Source: Dillenia suffruticosa
Taxonomy: Eukaryota > Streptophyta > Magnoliopsida > Dilleniales > Dilleniaceae
DNA: 64,000 bases
Reading direction: 5' to 3'
NCBI GenBank assembly: GCA_033439265.1
Contig: JAVTVX010000031.1
Coordinates: 5,503,501-5,567,500, forward strand
Shown here: piece by piece, positions 1-11,538 of the stretch
Position numbering within the stretch: the stretch's first letter is position 1
How the letters are laid out: the number at the start of each line of letters is the position of its first letter
The notes under the pieces: model-generated
What the model saw: only the letters and a program-made list of their open reading frames with translations
What the model was told of the DNA's origin: nothing
Database searches by the model: none
Position numbers and translations under genes: made by a program

Positions 1-602
1 TCGCAGAATTATGTTTAAAGATATGAGATGATATATATATATATTTGTATATTTGAGATTGTAGATAAACTATTGTACATGTATATAAAAGGGATGACTG
101 TATGTAAATAATTGTACATTTTATTGTAACTCTCATTTTATTGTATTACATTGAGGTATGATTGTACTATTGTGTTCAATCACTTTGGGAAACGTGTCAT
201 GTCAAGAATTGTCTATTAGGTTCGCTCGGTGCCGCCTCTAAATCACAGGAGGGGTGATTGGCGACTATTCATGCCTTTGATGGGGGCATGGCAGTAGAGG
301 TCTGTGAATAAGACTGGATTAGCCTTACGTTATTTTAGATGTTGACAGGGATGTGGATTGATTGCTTGTATTGATAATTTACCAGGTTGGCCTTTATACA
401 TTGATATGTATTGATTGACGGGATTTTGATATAGGATGGACCTCCGATTTATAGGGAGGTTCTGTCCATTTATTTGTTGATGGTTTAGATTTTAATGTCA
501 GCATCCGAGATAGCGTGGCAGCTGCTCATGCCTTGGATCGAGGACTAGGGCGTGACGGAGGTGGTTTGTTCGCATGCTCGACCTACAGGTCGAGGAGTGA
601 CA
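1..602 (+). repeat. 3' part of a Ty3/gypsy LTR, cut by the window start
   Basis: There is no coding signal. The segment ends in a CA-type LTR terminus (gagtgaca at 595-602). Just before that is a motif (gctcgacctacagg) that recurs near the 3' ends of the LTR-like arms at 15902-17839, so it belongs to a related family. The sequence directly to its right is the middle of a gag reading frame, not a primer site. Either this LTR inserted into gag, or it is Tekay-A's own 5' LTR and the leader plus the first half of gag were deleted. The left end lies outside the window, so target duplications cannot be checked. I infer that it is an LTR from the terminus and the family resemblance. Confidence 0.65.
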
Positions 603-604
603 CG

Positions 605-929
605 TTTCAAGTTTGAGGATGCTCGAATTTGAACTTCCGAGAGAGGATGTCGGTTGCGGAGAATCTTACTAACCAAAATGTTCTACAGTTAGCCATGAGG
701 GTCGAGCAAACGGTACTTGAGAGAGGCAAGGTTAGGGAGTACCATGAGAAGAACAAAAGGTCCGGCGGATTCACACCAAGCCAAAACTCCAAGAAGAGCA
801 AGAGTATGGGTTTCTATAGTGGTGGTTCTATCTCAGGATCGGTTGACACTCCCCAAGGCTATTCATCCTTCAAGTCAAATACTTCTAGTCGAAATGTTGG
901 ATCGGGAGAAAGATCGAGAGAAAGTAAAG
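605..929 (+). pseudogene. gag: Tekay-A gag, C-terminal half before the zinc knuckle
   Basis: The frame begins within the conserved gag stretch KFED and continues RERM...VAENLTNQNVL...LAMRVEQ, then a basic Ser/Gly-rich linker. This matches the same region of Tekay-1 gag at about 25757-25884 (KFEDGLNLNIRR...). The N-terminal half of gag is missing. The frame is cut at 929 by the hAT insertion and resumes at 4474 with the zinc knuckle. Gag would coat the genomic RNA in the virus-like particle; this copy cannot. Confidence 0.8.
922..929. repeat. hAT target-site duplication, left copy
   Basis: The 8-mer aagtaaag abuts the TAG that starts the hAT element and is repeated exactly at 4466-4473 after the terminal CTA. 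Eight bases is the duplication length expected for the hAT superfamily. Confidence 0.92.
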
Positions 930-1182
930 TAGACATGTGCCAAGGCTGGTTTGGGCTCGAAAACCGGCCTGGCCGCCCAAAAAAAGCCCGGCCCGAGAAC
1001 TGAATCGGAGCTACAATAACCCAGCCCAGCCCAAACCGGGTACTGTAGTGGGTCGGGCCGATTCCAACGGTCCCAACAACTCTTTTTTTTTTTTTTGAAT
1101 TTTTTCTAATTTTATCCCTCCTAACAGTTATAAAACGGCTAATTTTGAAGTTATTTTGGTCCATATGGTCAAAAACTTTTCC

Positions 1183-1190
1183 TATAAATA
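1183..1190 (+). promoter_or_regulatory. Likely TATA box of the hAT transposase gene
   Basis: TATAAATA followed by ccttacaccc lies about 250 bp inside the element and upstream of a pyrimidine-rich leader. This is a plausible plant core promoter for the transposase. Assignment is by motif and position only. Confidence 0.5.
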
Positions 1191-1944
1191 CCTTACACCC
1201 CATTTTCAAAATCTTCACAACAAAATATCTCTTTCTCTCACATCTACATTCTCTCAATATTACTACATTCTCTCAATTTTCATTACTATTTCGATCCTCA
1301 TTTCCTTTTCACTATTTTTACAATTCTTTATACAATTTTCATTATCATTTTCTACACCATTTCCATTATCCTTATTTCCACCAATTTACACCCGATTTTC
1401 ATTATCTACATTTTCCACCATTATCCTTATTTCTATCATTTTATTCAAAAAACACATTTTTATTAAACACATTCTCAAATTTATACTTTAAACTTTTGTG
1501 AAACTTATTGACTAACTATGCAATGGCATAATATGATTAGGAAAATTCTGTTTGGAGGCAACTAATTGTTGAAGGAAAGAGGTACTTAAGCGAGGACAGA
1601 CAAGTTTCACCTTTTACCTGGGAACTTTCCTGGTGTTCTTGTTACAGAATGGTCTGGGAGGAGAAGGGAGGATTACAAATTTTCCACAACCTTCAACATT
1701 GATTAAGATTTTGCAAGATTTCAAGATTGAGAACAGAAATTCAAGATTTTGTGAAAAACAAATACGATATCCATCAAGTCGGTACATTTTATTTTTTTGC
1801 ATCTTTATTTTCTTGCATTTGCATTACTTTTTTTTAAAAAAAATTTAATCTTAATTTTTTTAAAAAAAAATTTAATCTTAAATTTCCTTTTAAAAATTTA
1901 ATCGTATATTTTATTTTAAAAATTTATTCTTAATTTTTTAATAA

Positions 1945-3900
1945 AATGGTCGGAACACATTCTTCCTAATCTTCTCAACAAATGAAATTTCTGACAATAT
2001 AGATATTGAAATTCTTTTCCAAAAAACTGAATCTAGTAATACAGAATTTAATACAACACAGACTAAAAAAATGATATTAATATATGGATATTTTTTGAGA
2101 AAAAAAATGAAGAACAAAAGGCAATTTGTAAAATTTATTATCAAAAATATAAATTTTTGAAGAGTTGGGGGTAGACACACTTAGGAGACACTTAATTAAT
2201 AATCATCCAGATAAATTATCACAAACAAGACAAACACATATTGCTACAGGGGGAGATAATATAATTGGTATATTTAAATATAATTCAGATAAAAAAAAAA
2301 TTGGACAAATAGAATGACCATTAAGAAAAGAATTACCATTTAGTATAGTTGCATGTCCCGTATTTGAAGAATATGTACAAAAATATTTACAACCCGATTA
2401 TAAAAAAAGTAGTAGAAGATCCGATAGGAGGAGATCATTAGATAAATATCAAGAATTAAAAAATGGTATAATTACACAATTTATTATTAGTGATTGTAAA
2501 TTTTCATTAATTTCGGATAGTTGGAAAAATGAATATAAAAAAAATATTATATTGTACTAACATGTTATTGGATAAATAATTCATGGTTTTTAGAAAATAG
2601 AATTTTAGCTTTTCAACGTTGGAAATTTTCACATTTCGATACACATATAGTTAGAATAATTTCAAATATTGTTTATAACTATGAAATAAGGGATATAATT
2701 TTTTCTATTTCATTTGATAATGTTTCGGTTAATACTACTGCAATTAATAGTTTAAAAAATTCTTTAAACACAATTTTAAATGGAACTTTTTTTCATGTTA
2801 GATGTGTATGCCATATAATTAATTTATATGTTAAGCATGGTTTAGTAATGGGAGAACTATTTTTAAAATCTATTTGCGATTTAATTTATCAAATAAGAAA
2901 TTTTTATGTAAAAACCCAAGAAATTAGATAATTATATTTGTTACATAATAAAAAATATAAAAAATTTAAAATGGAATGTGACATTAAGTGGAATTCAACA
3001 TATGACATATTACAAGGTATACTTATTTTTCAAAATATTTTAATTGAATTTGCAAATTCAAATTACGAATATGGTTTTATTGATAATAACGCTTTTGATT
3101 TTGTATCTACACTTACTAAATTATTGAAAACTTTTTATTTATGTATAAATTTATTTTCCGAATATTATTATCCGACTACTTATTTAATGTTATCAAATCT
3201 TTGTAAAATTATTTCTGTATTTAATGAATTTGAAAATGAAGAAAGATTTAGTGAAATTATTATTTCTATGAAAACAAAATTTTTTTAAATATTATGAATA
3301 AATTCTAATTTTAAATTTAGTTGTTAGTGTATTAGATCCACTTATTAAAATTGAAGATGTTGAAATGTTAATAGATTGTTTTGCACAAATTTTTCCATCA
3401 GAAATATCTATTAACCCACATTTTTTAAAATAACAAATATCTCATACTTTACAAACAATATTTGAACTATATGAAAAGTAAAAAAATAATTTAAATACTA
3501 ATAATGTAGGTAGTAGTAGTAGTAATAGCACTCAATCATTTTCATTTTCATTTAATCTCTTACACATGTTAGAAAAAAACAAAAAAATTCGTCATAATCA
3601 TTTAACAAATTACTTTTATATAAACAAACGCCTAGATTAGAAGATTTTGATAATACAGATTTATATGATATATTAGGTTGATGGAAAAAAAATGTATCGT
3701 ATTATCCAATTTTGACCTAAATGGCTAAAAATGTACTAAACCCTCCGGTATCCATAGTGTCATCGGAAAGTGTTTTTAATCTAGGTAGTCGAGTGTTAAT
3801 CGAGAAACGTACAAATTTAGCAGACGACACTTGAAAAGTCTTAATTTGCATTAAAAGATTAGAAGGATGCAGAAAAAGAATGCAAGGAATTATGAAAATT
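1945..3900 (+). pseudogene. hAT transposase, broken (BED finger, RNase H-like core, C-terminal dimerisation region)
   Basis: The reading frames, with several stops and shifts, give a BED-type zinc finger around 2110-2215 (KAIC...LRRHLINNHPDK, one Cys apparently changed to Tyr), then the hAT core. The core includes SLISDSWKN (about 2510-2530), a segment HVRCVCHIINLYVKHGL (about 2790-2845) and KWNSTYDIL (about 2986-3012), all typical of RICESLEEPER-like transposases. The C-terminal dimerisation region at about 3718-3870 reads NPPVSIVSSESVFNLGSRVL. The longest clean frame is only 116 codons (2938-3288). The enzyme would bind the subterminal GC-rich repeats and catalyse cut-and-paste transposition in the nucleus. 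This copy cannot make it. Confidence 0.85.
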
Positions 3901-4465
3901 CGGAAGATGATGAACAAAAAGTAGAAGAATAATAATAATAATAATAATGTACAAAAAAATCAAAGTGACGTAAAAATCAAAACAATATAACAAAAAAAAA
4001 TTAGTAGATTTTAAAATCCAAGTGATGAGTTTGGTAGTAGACATATACAGAATTCGGTAGAACCACTCTAAAAATTTTGTGTCTCTAATTTTTATTTTTT
4101 TTTTTTATAAAATATGAATTAAAAAACAAAATGAATAAATAAATCATTATAAGAAAATAAAAAACAAAACAACAACAAAGTTAAAAAAAATGGAGTTAAA
4201 AAAATAAAATAGAATTAAAAAATAAAGTTACAGAAAAAGAGTTAAAAAAGGGCAATAGAAAAAAAAAATTCTATGCCGAACCAGGCCCGGCCCAGTGTAA
4301 ACCGTCCTGGCGGTTCCCGTTTAGCGGACTGGGCCTGTTCAACTTAAAAAAATTTTGGAATCGGCCTGGCCCGGCCCGGATTAGCCTAGGAACCCTAGCC
4401 CGGCCGCGATTCCGGGAACAGCGCTTGAACCGGACCGGCCCCGGCCCGGCCCGGTTACAATACTA

Positions 4466-4473
4466 AAGTAAAG
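4466..4473. repeat. hAT target-site duplication, right copy
   Basis: aagtaaag directly follows the terminal CTA and matches 922-929 exactly. Confidence 0.92.
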
Positions 4474-5170
4474 GAAACCCTTATTCAAATTGCAAGGGAT
4501 ATCGTTTGGGTCTGTGTAGGGGACATAGAAGATGTTATCACTGTAGGAAAGAGGGTCAGCTTCGACACTCTTGTCCCGAGTTGTATGTGAAAAGGCAAGG
4601 GGGAGTCAACAAGTTTAGGGTCCTTCTAGCGGCTCCAAAGGTGGCCCGACTACTATGTCAACACCTTCTACCCGTGCCACTTTGAGCACAAGGATGGGAA
4701 GCAACACCATAGCTACCCCTACTCAACACTCTCAACTAAAAGCCCAGGTGGGAATTTATGCCATGACAAATGAAGAGGTTCAAGCCTATCTGAATGTGGT
4801 CACAGGTACGATGAAAATCTTTGATGTTAATGCTTGTGTGCTAATAGATACTAGATCTAATAATTCATTTGTGAGTACGAGTTTGGCTAGACATTCTGAT
4901 AGGCCTCTAACTCCACTTGTGGTAGAGTTGTTGGTTATCACTCCTTTAGGGTAATAGCTGATTAGAGAAACCGTGTATAAGAATTACGAGGTGAAGGTCA
5001 ATGAGGTAACGCTTGAAGAGGATTTGATTCCGTTACAGATGAGTGATTTTGATGTTATCTTGGGTATGGATTGACTACATTTTTATTGGGTATCAGTGGA
5101 TTGTTTCATGAAGGAAGTAAAATTCTAGAAATCGGGGTCCCTAACACTTGTCTTTGTTGGTAGGAATCGG
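4474..5170 (+). pseudogene. Tekay-A gag zinc knuckle and aspartic protease, joined
   Basis: The CCHC knuckle is at 4533-4574 and reads CYHCRKEGQLRHSC, with the invariant His replaced by Gln. The linker and protease follow in one frame. The frame runs from the gag end (YAMTNEEVQAYLNVV) straight through TGTMKIFDVNACVLID with no interruption, which differs from Tekay-1 and Tekay-2. The protease active-site triplet at 4847-4858 is DTRS instead of DTGS. The later FDVILGMD motif is present but followed by a stop. The protease would cleave the Gag-Pol polyprotein in the particle. Active-site loss and stops make it inactive. Confidence 0.85.
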
Positions 5171-5779
5171 GTGTTACCAATCTATGTGATTTCAGCTCTT
5201 GAAGCATGGAGACTAGTACACAAAGGGTACAAAGCTTACTTAGCCTACATTATTGACACCATGGTAGAGAGTCTTAATTTGAATGATGTTCCCATAGTAA
5301 ATCAATTTCTGAATGTTTTTCTGGAAGAGTTGCCTGGATTACCACCGGTCTGGGAGTTTGACTTTACCATAGATTTGGTTGCCGATATTGCACTGATTTC
5401 TATCCCTCCATATCAAATGGCATCCATGGAGTTCAAAGAGTTGAAGGTTTAGCTTCAAGAGTTGTTGGACAAGAGATTCATCCAACCGAGTACCTCACCT
5501 TGGGGTGCTCCAATTCTGTTTGTGAAGAAGAAAGACGGAATCCTCCAGTTATGCATTGACTACCGGTAGCTTAATAAGGCAATGATCAAGAACAAGTATC
5601 CTCTTGTGAATTGACGATCTTTTCGATCAACTTCAAGGGGCTAGTATATTTTCAATAATAGATTTGAGATCGGGTTACTATCAATTGAGGATTAAGAGTG
5701 ATGATATCCATAAAACTGCATTTAGAACGTAGTATGGGCACTACGAGTTTTTGGTGATACTCTTCGAATTGATGAATGC
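5171..5779 (+). pseudogene. Tekay-A reverse transcriptase, N-terminal half
   Basis: Recognisable Ty3/gypsy RT landmarks are the pre-RT ELPGLPPVWEFDFTIDL, SIPPYQMA, the fingers region [27 protein letters not shown], and [13 protein letters not shown]. The frame ends inside the motif normally read MPFGLTNAP, where the reversed solo LTR inserted at 5780. Several in-frame stops are present. RT copies the element RNA into DNA. The rest of this domain is at 9407. Confidence 0.85.
5775..5779. repeat. Solo-LTR target duplication, left copy
   Basis: aatgc precedes the LTR terminus TGACAT, and attgc follows its other terminus at 9402-9406 (4 of 5 match). Removing the LTR and one copy restores the RT frame exactly. 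Confidence 0.75.
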
Positions 5780-8700
5780 TGACATACCCTGACTCTCGAG
5801 TCGGACACGCAACAACCGTCGCATTATCTCGACATACAAGCAACATCTCCCCATATACCTGGACAACGCAAAGCATTCGTCTTTACCTGTTAAAACCTGT
5901 TTTTCCTCAAATAACATTTCCCAAGTAAAATATAAATTTTAAATGCAATATTTTGCCTCAATGCATGAATATACAATGAGTTCGAGTGTTTCAATTTACA
6001 TTTACAATAACATATTTATGTCATCCCATAAAATGTACAATGGTCACTCTATGGATCTCAAATATATATACAATGTCTAACTTCATTATGGAAGAATGGT
6101 TGGTACCATACCTAACACTGGTCGTCTCCAAAGGGATGTCAAGTGTGTCAAAAATCTCTCGACACGTCTCCCTGCCAAAACTATATCTGTCATTATGGAA
6201 AAGTGAGGGATGAGTATTATGGGAGAATACTCAGTGAATGAGGGGATCGACATTATGTTATCAATAGAATGTGTGAGCACGGAGTATCAAAGCTTATTCC
6301 AAACATTATGATATTATAAATTGAGCATGGCATTTCCATAAATCAAGTGATCTTGTATCATACATCATAACATCAACATATGCATCCTTTTACATTTCAA
6401 AAATCATTTAGAGTTTACCAATAAAATATCTCCAGCAATGATCTACCAGGACCAATGATAGGCACATTGGGGTTTATATGCAAGTATAAAAAACATTTAG
6501 CTCTATACCCCAATGTTAGCCATGAGCCTCACTAAAGGCTAGCACGTGTCTTCGCACACATACATAATCAACCATGTATAGAATCCTGTTTGGTGCTATA
6601 CAGTGGTGTCACACATGTCCTCCCCGATTTGGTTTAACCGACCGCAACTATACATATAACGTTTGGGAGATACCTCCTACAGAAGTATATCCGAACATAA
6701 TGGGTGCCTCTACCAACCCCCTTCGTAGCTGCGGTAGTCCATCAAGGATATCATCATATCAAGTCCACCAAGAACATCAGCACATCATCACATCATAAGT
6801 AGGCATCCAGCGCACATATTTCAATTAAACTATTTCAAATCGGTGTGTCAATGCAATGGAAGAATATAAATCATATCAAGTTTTCAAGAATGACATGATA
6901 TCATTTCAACACAATTCATGGATGCATATCATTTAAATTAATCATTTGGAACACTCCAATTATCACAAAAGAAGTATTTGTAAAATATAGTTCAAATCCC
7001 ATGCTTTTACACATGTCATAAAATATGTCGTTTTGAAACGTTATAGAATATATATTTTTACTCAATCAAGAACATAGCGTCAAAATCCCATTCACATATA
7101 TGTAAGAGTATGTCACTCCCGAAAATGTACCACAATGTGTAGGAATGTGCTCCCCTCGTTCGATCACCAAACGTGTCACTACAATGGTAACACAAAATAT
7201 GTATAAAATTTGTATCATAAAATTGAAAAACACAATGTTAAATTGTGTTCTCAATTAATCCTTCACCTAGGATCAAGGTTAGGACATTATAGGTAGGCTT
7301 CTAAGGTATACACATGTTGTCCTCTTTTTATCACCAAATCGGCAACTTCAGTTTCCCATTTATAAATATACTTCATAACTCACCACACATACGTATGTGT
7401 CTCCAATTACATGCCAAAAAAATTCCTGATCTTTACCACATTCTATCCTCTTCAGAGATTTCAGATTCTACATACTTCAGACATGCACATGCTCATGCAT
7501 TCCTTACATTCTTGGCAACTCATCAATTTAATTCACGTTTCATCCAATCACTTTAAACCAACCATTATACACAATTATTGATCACCTTTGCACTTGAATT
7601 CTGCACACATAATTGGCCTTTTGAAACCAAAATTTTCTGCCCATCAAAAACACATTTCTTTTCCAAATTTCTTAGCCAAACACAATCAACTTCATGTACA
7701 CATTTCTTACATCAATTTAAATCAACAACCACACATAATTTTCATCACATTTACACTAAAATTCTGCACACATAATTTGTCCTTTGAACACTACATTTAG
7801 CTTATCAAAACATAATGCTTTTCATCCAAATTTTCGGCCACACAAGGTTCAAACTTTCTGCATAGTTAATTACCACAATGAAGGACAAATTTTGCACACA
7901 AAATTTCTGCATACATTCCTCATGCTTCATTGGGTTCCACCTAAGCTCTTAGTTATGAAAATCATTACAAAACATCACATTAACACATTTTAACAATGTC
8001 CTCAAAATTCTGCAAGGTGCAGAATTTTTCTTACCACAAAATATGATGATTCAAGCCCAAACAAGATTTTTCTTCACAACATTTCCATTTCTCCCTTGCT
8101 CCTAGCTCTCGGACAATGTAAGTTCACCAAGCTCCAAATTTAGATATGTTATACTAGGGTTAGAGTGTAATGAATCTACACCAAAATTTCAAAGAGTTGT
8201 TTGAAGAAATCATACCTTTCTTCAATGGTAATGCTCAAGGCTCTCTTGAATCTTCACCATGTAAAACTCGTTCTTTTGCTCCAATTTTTGGATATGTTGT
8301 AGTTGGGTTTGTGAGGATTTGATCTATATAAAAATATTTGGCTGTTGTTGTAGAAAAAAAAAATTTGGATCTCCTACTTGAAGCTCACAGTCATGGAGGA
8401 AGCATGGAGAAAGAACTTTGCTTCTTCTTGCTTGCATACTTATGGTTTTGGAAGGAGAAAAGGAAATGTTTGCTTTGTTATATCTTGCCTAATTTAATCC
8501 TATCCATCCAACAATTTCAAGATTAATTCTAACCCTATGATTTATTTTGCCACATGAGCAAAGTTCACTCTCTCCCACGTATTCTCCCTTTAGAAAGTAC
8601 TTTTTCATACTACTTCTCTCTATTCAACATTAATTGCATGTCTCTCAACCATCAAGATCCAAGTTCTCACAAATTTTGATCCAATTCCAAATCAATCTTT

Positions 8701-9401
8701 ACCGTTGATTGATTTCCAAGAAAACCTATTCTTTCACTCAATGAATAGTATTCTTGTCTTCCACTAACTCAAATACAATGACCCAAATTAATTCATCTTA
8801 CTTCCATTCAATTCCCACCCTTCGATTAACTTTTCAAAAACCCAAAAATCTCTCTCTCTCTCTCTCTCATTTGGCCACCTCACCCAACAACTCTCAATTC
8901 TCTCTTGTTATTCACGGTTTTGGGGGGTGCATTGCCAAAATACTTCTAAAATTTTGTTAATTACAAATAAGTCCCTTGACTAATAAAAATTATATTTTGA
9001 CCCCAAAAATTTTTATAATTCTAAGTTGGACCCAAAACCTCGTATTAGGCTTAATTTAATTTTTCTCGCGTCAAAACGTAGTTGTTTAGTATTTCCTAGA
9101 AACATTCGATCCGATTAGGTTTTTTATCGGTGATTTTTTAGAAAAGTTACGATTTAACTCTACGACATAAGGTTTATCCAAAGTTGAGGTTCCTATACAC
9201 TCTAGTGTCATTCTCATTGTTATTGGACCATCGGTGGTCATTTTAAAAATTTTTGAATTCTCGGTGATTTGGGCCAGTATTTTGAGGAGTGGTTTTAATG
9301 GAAAAATTTCTTAATGAATTTTTCTACAGATAATATGAACAATGGCATATATAAAATGACGAGAAGTACAATAGTGGATACACCGAGGTGTCGGTATTAC
9401 A
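5780..9401 (-). mobile_element. Solo LTR of a Tekay-like element in reverse orientation, 3622 bp
   Basis: It is bounded by TG...CA, with the right end tcggtattaca being the reverse complement of the LTR start found in other elements here (TGTAACACCGACACC at 41619). It has 5-bp near-identical flanks and no internal gag or pol. It contains a (CT)n tract at about 8848-8868 in the reverse-LTR position. Its layout parallels the Tekay-2 LTR, including the tgagtat...actcagtgaatgagggg block near 6212-6247. The open frames inside it are chance frames. Recombination between the two LTRs of a former full element is the usual origin. Confidence 0.85.
7595..8030. repeat. Cluster of degenerate TTCTGCAC motifs with a hairpin, inside the solo LTR
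   Basis: The motif AATTCTGCACACATAAT and decayed versions recur at about 7598, 7757, 7855, 7892 and 7903. The cluster ends in a perfect 11-bp stem with a 3-nt loop at 8004-8028 (aaaattctgca / tgcagaatttt). Function is unknown. It may be a decayed LTR-internal tandem repeat. Confidence 0.5.
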
Positions 9402-9406
9402 ATTGC
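9402..9406. repeat. Solo-LTR target duplication, right copy
   Basis: attgc immediately follows the LTR terminus taca and matches aatgc at 5775-5779 at 4 of 5 positions. Confidence 0.75.
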
Positions 9407-10330
9407 TTTTGCAGCTTTCATGCATCTCATGAACCGAGTATTTCATCCCTATCTCGATAAATTTGTCATAATTTTCATCAATGATATCTTGGTTTATTTC
9501 AAGAATGATGAAGAGCACTCGAGCATCTCTGAATTGTATTAAAAATTCTTAGGAAGAAGAAGTTGTATGCTAAGTTCTCAAAATACGAGTTTTGGCTAAG
9601 GGAGATTGGTTTTTTAGGGTATGTTGTTTCTGAGAATGCAATTTTTGTAAACCCTAAGAAAGTAGAGGCCAATCTGAGGTGGGAGCAACCCAAGAACGTC
9701 GCCGAGGTAAAAAGTTTTCTCGAGTTTGTAGGTTACTACCGGAGATTCGCAGAGGGATTCTTGAAAATAGCGTTTCCAATGTCCAGTTTGACTTGGAAGG
9801 GAGTGAAGTTCGAATAGGATGAAAGATGCGAAAGTAATTTCCAAGAACTTAAGAGAAGGTTGATATCCGCTCCCATTCTTGCTCTATCTACTAGCGGTGG
9901 TGGTGATTTTGTCATATATAGTGATGCCAATAAGCAAGAGCTAAAGTACATGTTAATGCAAGACGATAGGGTGATTGCTTATGGCTCTCGCTAGCTAAAC
10001 AAATATGAAATGAACTATCGTACTCATGACTTAGAGCTAGCTACCATTGTCTTTGCCTTAAAGGCTTGGCGGCATTACCTATATGGGGTCACATTTAAAA
10101 TTTTCATAGATCACAAAAATTTGAAATACTAGCTCACACAGAAGGAGCTCAATTTGAGGCAACAAATATAGCTAGAGTTGATCAAAGATTATGTTCTAGT
10201 GATAAACTACCATCCCAGGAAAGCTAATGTTCTTGCTGATGCCTTAAGCCAGAAGTCCTCTTCTTCTAGTTTGGAATCTTAGGGAAGTTCTTACCTCTCT
10301 TATTTAGTTGAACTTCAAGCATTTGGAGTC
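9407..10330 (+). pseudogene. Tekay-A reverse transcriptase (C-terminal half) and RNase H
   Basis: The RT frame resumes in phase after the solo LTR ([22 protein letters not shown]). The catalytic motif at 9474-9485 reads FIND instead of F/YxDD, so one essential Asp is lost. Next come the connection region ([32 protein letters not shown]) and RNase H from about 9913 ([51 protein letters not shown]). Stops interrupt RNase H several times. The domain order is that of Ty3/gypsy pol. Confidence 0.87.
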
Positions 10331-11270
10331 GAGTTGGCTAAAGATGATCATGATGTACTCTTGGCCAAGTTGTACATCAACGAGATTATAAGGTTTCATG
10401 GTGTTCCGGTGTCTATCGTATCATACCGTAACTCTCAGTTCACTTCTCAATTTTGGCTAAGCTACAAGCCGATTTGGGAACTATATTGAAGTTAAGCACA
10501 GCTTTCCGCTCTTAAACTGACAGACAATCTAAGGGCATGATTTAAACCTTAGTAAACATGCTTAGGGCATGTGTTATGGATTTTCAAGATAGTTGGGATC
10601 GACATCTTTCATTAATAGAATTGAATATAACAATAGCTATCAAGCTAGTATTGGGATGCTATCCTATGAAACTCTTTATGGAAGGAAGTATCGGACTTCA
10701 TTGTGTTGGGGGCGAGAATGGTGAGAGGAAAATCGAAATTATAGAGTTGATTGAAGCCATCAAAGAAAAGGTAAGAATGATTCAAGATAGAATAAAGGTA
10801 GCTCAAGATCGATAAAAGAGCTATCCGACAAGAGGAAGAGGCTCTTGGAATTCAAAGATGGAAATATGGCATTTTTTAAGGTATCTCCTTGGAAGGGTAT
10901 AATTCGATGACAGAAATAGAAAAATTCGAGTCGTCGTTATATTCATTCCTTTAAAATCCTCGAAAGAATTGGAAAAGTGGTCTACCGGCTTGAATTCCTA
11001 CCAGAGTTACAAAGTATCCATGATATTTTTCACATTTCAATGTTAAAGAAATACTTGTCAGATCCCTCACATGTGTTAGAAGCTCATTCAGTAGCGTTGA
11101 ATCAAGACTTGAATTCAAGATACAACCAGTGAAAATCCTTGATTGACAACTCAAACAATTAAAGAGTAAGCAAATTCCCATGATCAAGGTGTTATGGAGA
11201 AGCAACCAAGTGGACGAGGAAATTTGAAAGACTAAAGAGTTGATATGAAAACAATACCTTCACCACTCTT
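10331..11270 (+). pseudogene. Tekay-A integrase remnant and chromodomain
   Basis: After RNase H the sequence jumps into the middle of the integrase core ([17 protein letters not shown]), so the HHCC zinc-binding region and the first catalytic Asp are deleted. The second catalytic Asp region reads SYRN where SDRD is usual. After several stops and shifts, the integrase C-terminal region reads FKILERIGKVVYRLEF and IHDIFHISMLKKYLSDPSHVL (about 10950-11080). A chromodomain-like tail follows (IPMIKVLWRSNQVDEE, about 11176-11220), ending near KQYLHH. In intact relatives the chromodomain steers integration by binding modified histones. Confidence 0.8.
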
Positions 11271-11538
11271 TCTTTTCTCCCTCATTCTCGCCCACAATCA
11301 TTCTCTCACTTTCCCTCTTATCGCTCCCTCTTCCTTCTCTCTTCTCTCTTTTGGTTTTCTTCCCCTTGTCTGTAGAACCCTAGATCCGGCATAATTAGCA
11401 AACAATTTTCAGAAGGAGACCCAAACTGAGGGTTCTGGCTAGAGGTGTTAATGCTTTCCATTTCAACAACAAAAAGATGTTGCTGTAGGCATAGGTTTAC
11501 TGTTAGATCACTTTCTTCCTATAGCAATCGTTTCTCTT
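11271..11538 (+). repeat. LTR-like pyrimidine-rich sequence after Tekay-A pol, left of CACTA
   Basis: This is a CT-rich stretch (11271-11365) followed by gtagaaccctagatcc, resembling the (CT)n block of the other LTRs. The LTR start (TGTAAC) and a polypurine tract are not seen, so the beginning is deleted or decayed. It continues at 14266 once the CACTA element is removed. No gene. Confidence 0.45.
11536..11538. repeat. CACTA target duplication (CTT), left copy
   Basis: ctt precedes CACTACAAAAAAATA and is repeated at 14263-14265. Three bases is the expected length for the CACTA superfamily. Confidence 0.88.

Larger units (their letters stand above)
930..4465 (+). mobile_element. hAT (Ac/RICESLEEPER-like) DNA transposon, 3536 bp, inactivated
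   Basis: The element has exact 8-bp target duplications, ends TAG...CTA with imperfect terminal repeats (tagacatgtgcc against tagtattgtaacc), and GC-rich subterminal blocks of repeated GGCCCGG at both ends (about 940-1060 and 4280-4455). It holds one transposase gene on the plus strand broken by stops and frameshifts, so it is a dead copy. It sits inside Tekay-A gag, immediately upstream of the zinc knuckle. The AT-rich, T/C-rich leader at 1145-1500 carries long chance frames but no recognised protein. Confidence 0.92.
603..11270 (+). mobile_element. Tekay-A: old, broken Ty3/gypsy (Tekay/Del-type) element, multiply interrupted
   Basis: Pieces of one plus-strand chromovirus occur in the correct order: gag C-terminal half, zinc knuckle, protease, reverse transcriptase, RNase H, part of integrase, and a decayed chromodomain. 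A hAT element (930-4465) and a reversed solo LTR (5780-9401) interrupt it. Deleting both insertions rejoins the reading frames. All domains carry stops or lost catalytic residues, and the RNase H-integrase junction has a deletion removing the integrase zinc-binding region. It is the oldest element in this part of the window, since it hosts the others. Gag and protease are continuous here, unlike in Tekay-1 and Tekay-2. Confidence 0.85.

Noticed and set aside
1145..1501. 118-codon and 111-codon frames in the hAT leader
   Set aside because: Phe/His/Leu-rich product of a T/C-rich repeat (ttcattatcattt-type); lies upstream of the recognised transposase.
9499..9844. Minus-strand frames over Tekay-A RT (and similar shadows over Tekay-1 and Athila pol)
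   Set aside because: They are antisense shadows of the recognised RT frame.
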